A DNA stretch of 64,000 nucleotides from Photorhabdus luminescens subsp. luminescens (lineage in GTDB: Bacteria; Pseudomonadota; Gammaproteobacteria; Enterobacterales; Enterobacteriaceae). The stretch spans positions 1 through 64,000 of the forward strand of contig NZ_JXSK01000004.1 of the NCBI RefSeq assembly GCF_001083805.1. The letters run 5' to 3'. The notes under the pieces are model-generated. The model was given only the letters and a program-made list of their open reading frames with translations. It was not told the DNA's origin and made no database searches. Of this stretch, positions 62,704 to 64,000 are shown piece after piece. The position numbers and the translations under genes are program-made. The first letter of the stretch is position 1; the number at the start of each line of letters is the position of its first letter.

Positions 62704-64000
62704 CTAGATGTGAGTTTCAGTTATCTTTTTTATATTGCCAATTTCCGCCTCTGAAATAACCTCCGGCTGTTCAATAGGAAAAACGGGCAGCGCCTGCAAT
62801 AATCTTGGGCCATACCTTTTGCTCAGTAAACGCCTGTCATAAATCACCACATCACCATAACATTCATGACTACGGATAAGTCTTCCTACTTGCTGAATAA
62901 GGCTAAAAGAAGCACTTGGTAAACTCTGCACTTCAAACGGATAACGCTTAAGTGATTTCAACCACTCGCTTTCAGTAATAATGACTGGATTATTCACTGG
63001 CGGAAATGAGATTTTTTGAATGTGAACTTGGGACAGATAATCCCCCTTTAAATCCAACCCTTCCGCAAAAGATTGCAATCCGACCAATACGCTACACTGC
63101 CCTTCATTAATACGCTGACAATGAGTTTCCACTAACCGATAACGTGGCTGATCCCCCTGCACCAGTAACATCAGGCGTAAATCTGTCACATAAGAGAGAA
63201 AGATATCCATTGCCCTCTGGCTGCTGAACAAAATCAACATACCTTTATGTTGCTGCCTCAGCAATTGAGCCCTGAAATAACACGCCATCTCTTGCAAATG
63301 AGCGGCTTCATTGTGAAGTGTCGGTTCCAACGACATTTTGGGAATAATCAGTTTGCCCTGTCGCATATGATCAAAAGGCGATGACAATGTAACGAAACGA
63401 TCGCCTGCTTTTTCAGTTAACCCAGTCAACTCCTGAATACGGGAAAAACTATTCAAGGAACGCAGTGTTGCCGATGTCACGACTACATGAGGAATACTAC
63501 GCCAAAGCAGTTGATTAAGCTGTTCGCTGACTCTGATACCGGAACAATGGAAGTAGAGATGCGATTGATTTTTCTCATAACGGCGCTTAAACCATTTTGA
63601 TACCGGCGCCCCAGATGACTGTTCCAGCGCTGCTAAACGCCACAACTTAGCCATATTTTCAAAATATCCCAGTGTGCGACTGGTCTGCAAAATAGACCGA
63701 TGCAATCTGACAATATCCTGTTTAGCCGTTCGCTCAGTCAAATCATTCAGTATCGCTTCTGCCAACCCCCGTAAACCGTCGGTCAGTTTAAATAGCTGCT
63801 GGCAGCAAAGTAGCAAGTTATCCGGTAACTTACCCATCTCGAACAGATACTCATCTACTTCATTCTTTTCAGGTAACAGCGCCTGAGTAATAATAGCGAG
63901 TTCTTTAAAGCACTCCCGTAACTTTTCACTGTGTTCATTCAGGCGACTGGCATTAGCTAAGCGTGGTGGCTTTGCCGGATGGAATTGCACCAGATATTGC
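62704..64000 (-). CDS. dinG: ATP-dependent DNA helicase DinG, C-terminal part (5' end outside window)
   Basis: About 430 C-terminal residues of an XPD-like SF2 helicase; the start lies beyond base 64000, so Walker A and the Fe-S cysteines are not visible. Seen here: VVVTSATLRSLN (motif III/IV region), GMLILFSSQRAM, LQSFAEGLDLKGD (motif V) and QQVGRLIRSHECYGDVVIYDRRL (motif VI). The ending ALPVFPIEQPEV matches DinG. Role in resolving R-loops and stalled forks is known for the family. Confidence 0.93.
   Translation of the reverse strand, partial: QYLVQFHPAKPPRLANASRLNEHSEKLRECFKELAIITQALLPEKNEVDEYLFEMGKLPDNLLLCCQQLFKLTDGLRGLAEAILNDLTERTAKQDIVRLHRSILQTSRTLGYFENMAKLWRLAALEQSSGAPVSKWFKRRYEKNQSHLYFHCSGIRVSEQLNQLLWRSIPHVVVTSATLRSLNSFSRIQELTGLTEKAGDRFVTLSSPFDHMRQGKLIIPKMSLEPTLHNEAAHLQEMACYFRAQLLRQQHKGMLILFSSQRAMDIFLSYVTDLRLMLLVQGDQPRYRLVETHCQRINEGQCSVLVGLQSFAEGLDLKGDYLSQVHIQKISFPPVNNPVIITESEWLKSLKRYPFEVQSLPSASFSLIQQVGRLIRSHECYGDVVIYDRRLLSKRYGPRLLQALPVFPIEQPEVISEAEIGNIKKITETHI

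Overview
The window reads as a chromosomal segment of a Photorhabdus-like member of the Morganellaceae/Enterobacterales. The housekeeping genes are close to their E. coli counterparts and partly in the same order (dacC-gstB; yeeZ-hisL-hisGDCBHAFI; gnd/yegH-asmA-dcd-udk; mrp/metG; yohJK-cdd-sanA; moeAB; rhtA-dps). Five near-identical 127-bp ERIC elements are present. The accessory genes are an aegerolysin-like protein, betagamma-crystallin-like proteins, an orphan Hcp and a carbamoyltransferase peptide cluster. Genus is inference from gene content; no rRNA or tRNA is visible.

Layout. 0-2.3 kb: two orphan genes of unknown function and an ERIC. 2.3-5.2 kb: dacC, gstB, yeeZ. 5.3-12.8 kb: the complete histidine operon with its promoter, a His-rich leader peptide and the attenuator. 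13-19.5 kb: two ERICs flanking a decayed gene, then a lipoprotein 5'-nucleotidase, then a roughly 4-kb cassette. The cassette holds a 5'-truncated amidinotransferase, a membrane desaturase, a 2OG-Fe(II) oxygenase and an EamA exporter. It is bracketed by a 72-bp direct duplication of the nucleotidase gene's 3' end. 19.7-24.3 kb: yiaY-like alcohol dehydrogenase, yeaK, and tandem betagamma-crystallin-like paralogues, each followed by a similar hairpin. 24.4-34.9 kb: gnd, yegH, asmA, dcd, udk, mrp, metG. 35.3-36.7 kb: a small T6SS-type islet (hcp, a candidate immunity protein, and a Tlde1-like L,D-transpeptidase effector gene broken by two in-frame stops). 36.9-50.2 kb: yohJK, cdd, maeA, sanA (whose C-terminus is encoded by an ERIC), yeiB, folE, an MFS gene, an SDR gene, moeAB and ybiT.

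50.4-54.5 kb is the most unusual locus: an AT-rich minus-strand operon. It encodes a previously unannotated 26-residue peptide with an excellent ribosome-binding site, then a SagB-type nitroreductase/dehydrogenase, a NodU/TobZ-type carbamoyltransferase (4-nt overlap) and an MFS exporter (17-nt gap). It looks like a peptide-derived natural-product pathway with no YcaO cyclodehydratase. A decayed IS1595-family transposase lies on its upstream side. 55.2-64 kb: an AAC(6')-type acetyltransferase, a curA-like reductase and NemR-like repressor sharing two copies of a 15-bp operator, the aegerolysin-like gene, a LOG-family gene, an ERIC, rhtA, dps, a PhnA-domain protein lacking its zinc ribbon, and the C-terminal part of dinG running off the window end.
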